Part shown: one piece after another, positions 62,182 through 64,000 of the stretch | Numbering within the stretch: position 1 is the first letter of the stretch | Layout: the number at the start of each line of letters is the position of its first letter | Source: Methanoculleus taiwanensis | Lineage (GTDB): Archaea; Halobacteriota; Methanomicrobia; Methanomicrobiales; Methanoculleaceae | NCBI RefSeq assembly: GCF_004102725.1 | Contig: NZ_LHQS01000002.1 | Coordinates: 124,001 to 188,000, forward strand | Direction of reading: 5' to 3' | DNA length: 64,000 bases | Notes under the pieces: model-generated | What the model was told of the DNA's origin: nothing | The model's database searches: none | What the model saw: only the letters and a program-made list of their open reading frames with translations | Made by a program: the position numbers and the translations under genes

Positions 62182-62244
62182 ACAGTGTGCATCATAATTT
62201 TGATCTCGCTTTAATTAATGGTATCCTTTCTATCCTGCCGCCCC

Positions 62245-63189
62245 TCACTCTTTTCGGGCGGCTTTCTTCCAGCCACGCGGATACGTACCCGGCTTCATCA
62301 TGACGGTATGCGGTGCTATAACAAGTCCCGGCGTTCCGGGCTTGATCTTCGTCGAGCTTTCAAGCGCCGTGCCGAGAGCGACGAGTTCTCCTTTCTCCGT
62401 CAGAATCGTGATCGTATCTCCCTTCCCAAAGCCGGTGAGGCTCCGGACGCCGACTCCTGCAAGCACCGCTCCCCTGCAGACAGCATCGACGGCAGTGTCC
62501 CGGATTACCACGCGCGGCAGATCGGTCACCGCCTCTTCCACCGGCAGGATCATCTCCCGGAGCGGCCCGGTATCCCCTTTCTCCGCCCGTATGCGCGCGT
62601 CCTGTAGGTCGTGGAGCGTGTGGGCGTGCTCCTCGGAGAACTGGCCGGAACGGGTTCTCCTGAGTTCCTGCATATGACCGCACACGCCGAGTGCAAGCCC
62701 CATATGGACACAGAGCGTGCGGATGTATGTTCCGGCATCGCAGCGTACACGGAAGAGGACGAGCCTTCCTTCAACATCGAGGATGGTAAGCTCGTGAATC
62801 TTCCGGATCCGCAGATTCCGCTTGACGGCGCTTCTCCGGGGAGGACGCTGGTAAATCCGGCCGGTGAACTCCTTTGCCACCCGCTCGATATCTTCCCGGG
62901 AAACGTCGCCGTGCAGCCGCATCAGGCAGACGTACTCTTTGCCGTGCTGGAGGAGGTGCTGGGCCAGCCGCACGGCATCCCCGACCATGATGGCAAGGAC
63001 GCCGGAGACCTGCGGATCGAGCGTACCGGAGTGGCCGACTTTTGCGCCCAGGATCTCTCCGACCCAGGCGGTGACCTGATGGCTGGTCGGCCCCCGTGGT
63101 TTATCGATGACGATGATCCCGGAGCCGGTCGATCCCGGGAGCCGGGTGATGCATGCCTGTTCAGGCATAGTCTGTTCAGAGTTTGTCAT
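62245..63189 (-). CDS. tRNA/rRNA pseudouridine synthase TruB/Cbf5 type
   Basis: The 314-residue protein is an archaeal TruB/Cbf5 pseudouridine synthase. The catalytic Asp is in VGHSGTLDPQVSGVLAIMVG (near residue 61), with the family blocks IVIDKPRGPTSHQVT and RPPRRSAVKRNLRIRKI. RVRCDAGTYIRTLCVHMG and a PUA domain (PRVVIRDTAVDAV to the C-terminus) follow. It works as the catalytic part of box H/ACA ribonucleoproteins or alone on tRNA U55. Its start overlaps the hemD stop by ATGA. Confidence 0.94.
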   Translation of the reverse strand: MTNSEQTMPEQACITRLPGSTGSGIIVIDKPRGPTSHQVTAWVGEILGAKVGHSGTLDPQVSGVLAIMVGDAVRLAQHLLQHGKEYVCLMRLHGDVSREDIERVAKEFTGRIYQRPPRRSAVKRNLRIRKIHELTILDVEGRLVLFRVRCDAGTYIRTLCVHMGLALGVCGHMQELRRTRSGQFSEEHAHTLHDLQDARIRAEKGDTGPLREMILPVEEAVTDLPRVVIRDTAVDAVCRGAVLAGVGVRSLTGFGKGDTITILTEKGELVALGTALESSTKIKPGTPGLVIAPHTVMMKPGTYPRGWKKAARKE

Positions 63190-63872
63190 GCTTGTATGGA
63201 TGAAAGATGGGTGTTCAGCGCCTCAAGCGTCCCTGCGAGCGTCCCGTTGCCGGTGACGTCCGGGGGGTATCCGCCGTCGCGCATCGCGTCTGCGGTAATA
63301 TCGCCTATCGCCACGAGGAGGAGGCCCGGGTGCGGCCGCCAGCGTGCTTCCCGGAACGACATGGCGCTTGTAAAGATGAGGGCGTCCGCACCGTCGAGGG
63401 CGAACTCCCGGCCGGTCGGTTCGAGCCCGTATATGGGAACCTCCTCCGGGTCTCCTCCCGCTGCCCGGATACCCTCGATGAGTACGGGGTTCGGTACGTC
63501 AGCACGGGGAATGCCTACGCTGCGGCCTTTGAGCCATTCTCCGAGATACGGCACGAACTCCCGGGAGTAGTATGCAGGGAGTGTCTCGGCGTCGATGCCG
63601 TAGTCCTGCAGTGTCTCGGCGGTCTTCGGGCCGATAGCGATCACCCGGGGATACCGCTCGATCTTCGGGGCGATGAGCACGGCAGGGAGTGCGCTCGTAA
63701 AGAAGAGGCAGTCGAACGCCTCGCGGTTGACGGCATCGGCAAACTCGACGATCCGATCCTCCAGGATCACCGCCTTTAAGGGAGAGACCGTGTAACATTC
63801 GTGCCCGAAATGGGCACAGGTTGCCTGGTCGTCTGCCGCTTTATTCTCGAGCCGGGTGATCGCTATCTTCAT
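63186..63872 (-). CDS. hemD: Uroporphyrinogen-III synthase
   Basis: The 228-residue HemD closes hydroxymethylbilane to uroporphyrinogen III, the branch point for F430, cobalamin and siroheme in methanogens. Two-domain fold features appear in DCLFFTSALPAVLIAPKIER, VIAIGPKTAETLQDYGIDAE, and DALIFTSAMSFREARWRPHP. Family members are poorly conserved, but the TSALxA, IGPKTAE and ALIFTSA elements support it. Its stop overlaps the pseudouridine-synthase start by four bases. Confidence 0.88.
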   Translation of the reverse strand: MKIAITRLENKAADDQATCAHFGHECYTVSPLKAVILEDRIVEFADAVNREAFDCLFFTSALPAVLIAPKIERYPRVIAIGPKTAETLQDYGIDAETLPAYYSREFVPYLGEWLKGRSVGIPRADVPNPVLIEGIRAAGGDPEEVPIYGLEPTGREFALDGADALIFTSAMSFREARWRPHPGLLLVAIGDITADAMRDGGYPPDVTGNGTLAGTLEALNTHLSSIQA

Positions 63873-63983
63873 CGCCCAATCGTTCGCTCCGAAGGAATAT
63901 GACTGTATTGATCGTGTGCGGCCGGCAGTCGCGGTACCGTTTCGATTGGTTTATGCCACGGGATTGAGGATTAAGGAATAGTG

Positions 63984-64000
63984 ATGCTCGTCGGCATTCT
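63984..64000 (+). CDS. Start of an unidentified gene cut by the right edge
   Basis: An ATG at 63984 follows AAGGA at seven bases; the first five codons read MLVGI and the window then ends. A TATA-like GGTTTATG near 63947-63954 could drive it. The reading is too short to identify. Confidence 0.35.

Overview
The window comes from a GC-rich methanogenic archaeon. Evidence is the large subunit of the archaeal family-D DNA polymerase, two CofD (coenzyme F420) genes, the operon for methyl-coenzyme M reductase activation factor A2 with methanogenesis marker proteins 3, 6, 5, 15, 17 and 7, RadB, CDC48, archaeal-type AspRS and MetE, a pyruvoyl arginine decarboxylase and archaeal TATA/BRE promoters. 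Overall protein character suggests Methanomicrobiales, probably near Methanoculleus; this is inference, not proof.

Layout. 1-8 kb: polC (cut by the left edge, minus strand), HEAT-repeat proteins, a PfpI/DJ-1 protein, an ArsB/NhaD-type permease, an iron-sulfur flavoprotein and a LolA-like exported protein. 8-12.5 kb (minus): HD hydrolase, UbiX, UbiD-like decarboxylase and aconitase X large subunit, i.e. the decarboxylation branch of the archaeal modified mevalonate pathway. 12.6-14.6 kb: two tandem cofD paralogs, the first divergent. 14.6-17.3 kb (minus): a six-gene sulfur operon, three TusA-like carriers, a DsrE-like protein, a NifS-like protein that lacks the PLP lysine, and a NifU/IscU scaffold. 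18-30 kb: housekeeping genes (pdaD, aspS-metE, RecA-like ATPase, acyl-CoA ligase, cdc48, larC-radB, dapF, ribose-1,5-bisphosphate isomerase). 29.6-37.8 kb (plus): HAD phosphatase, then atwA-mmp3-6-5-15-17-7 and an AhpD-like gene. 37.8-42.5 kb: asparagine synthetase, DUF1614 protein, histidine kinase and a divergent membrane-sensor protein.

42.7-52.7 kb is an accessory arsenic/thiol-redox island: two DUF318 permeases, two thioredoxin-like/DGC-protein pairs, ACR3, Usp, DUF2703, DUF169, ArsC, a third DGC protein, a zinc-ribbon peptide, then a second unit arsF-arsG. Both units carry a similar inverted-repeat operator near the predicted transcription start, and no ArsR gene is visible. The left edge is a fusion of a proC 3' relic with what looks like an mntP 3' end on the opposite strand.

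52.7-57 kb is a zone of decay: a frameshifted gene, a divergent Usp/SulP pair, a broken second SulP copy and an ABC ATPase with damaged catalytic motifs. 57-64 kb holds small metabolic and membrane genes (DUF523/DUF1722, rhodanese lipoprotein, RDD, VOC, aldo/keto reductase, MFS), tRNA-Ser(GGA), a TruB/Cbf5 pseudouridine synthase and uroporphyrinogen-III synthase. No CRISPR array, rRNA or intact insertion sequence was seen.

The most notable systems are the sulfur-relay operon built around a lysine-less NifS and the operator-linked arsenic/thiol island with repeated thioredoxin-DGC modules.
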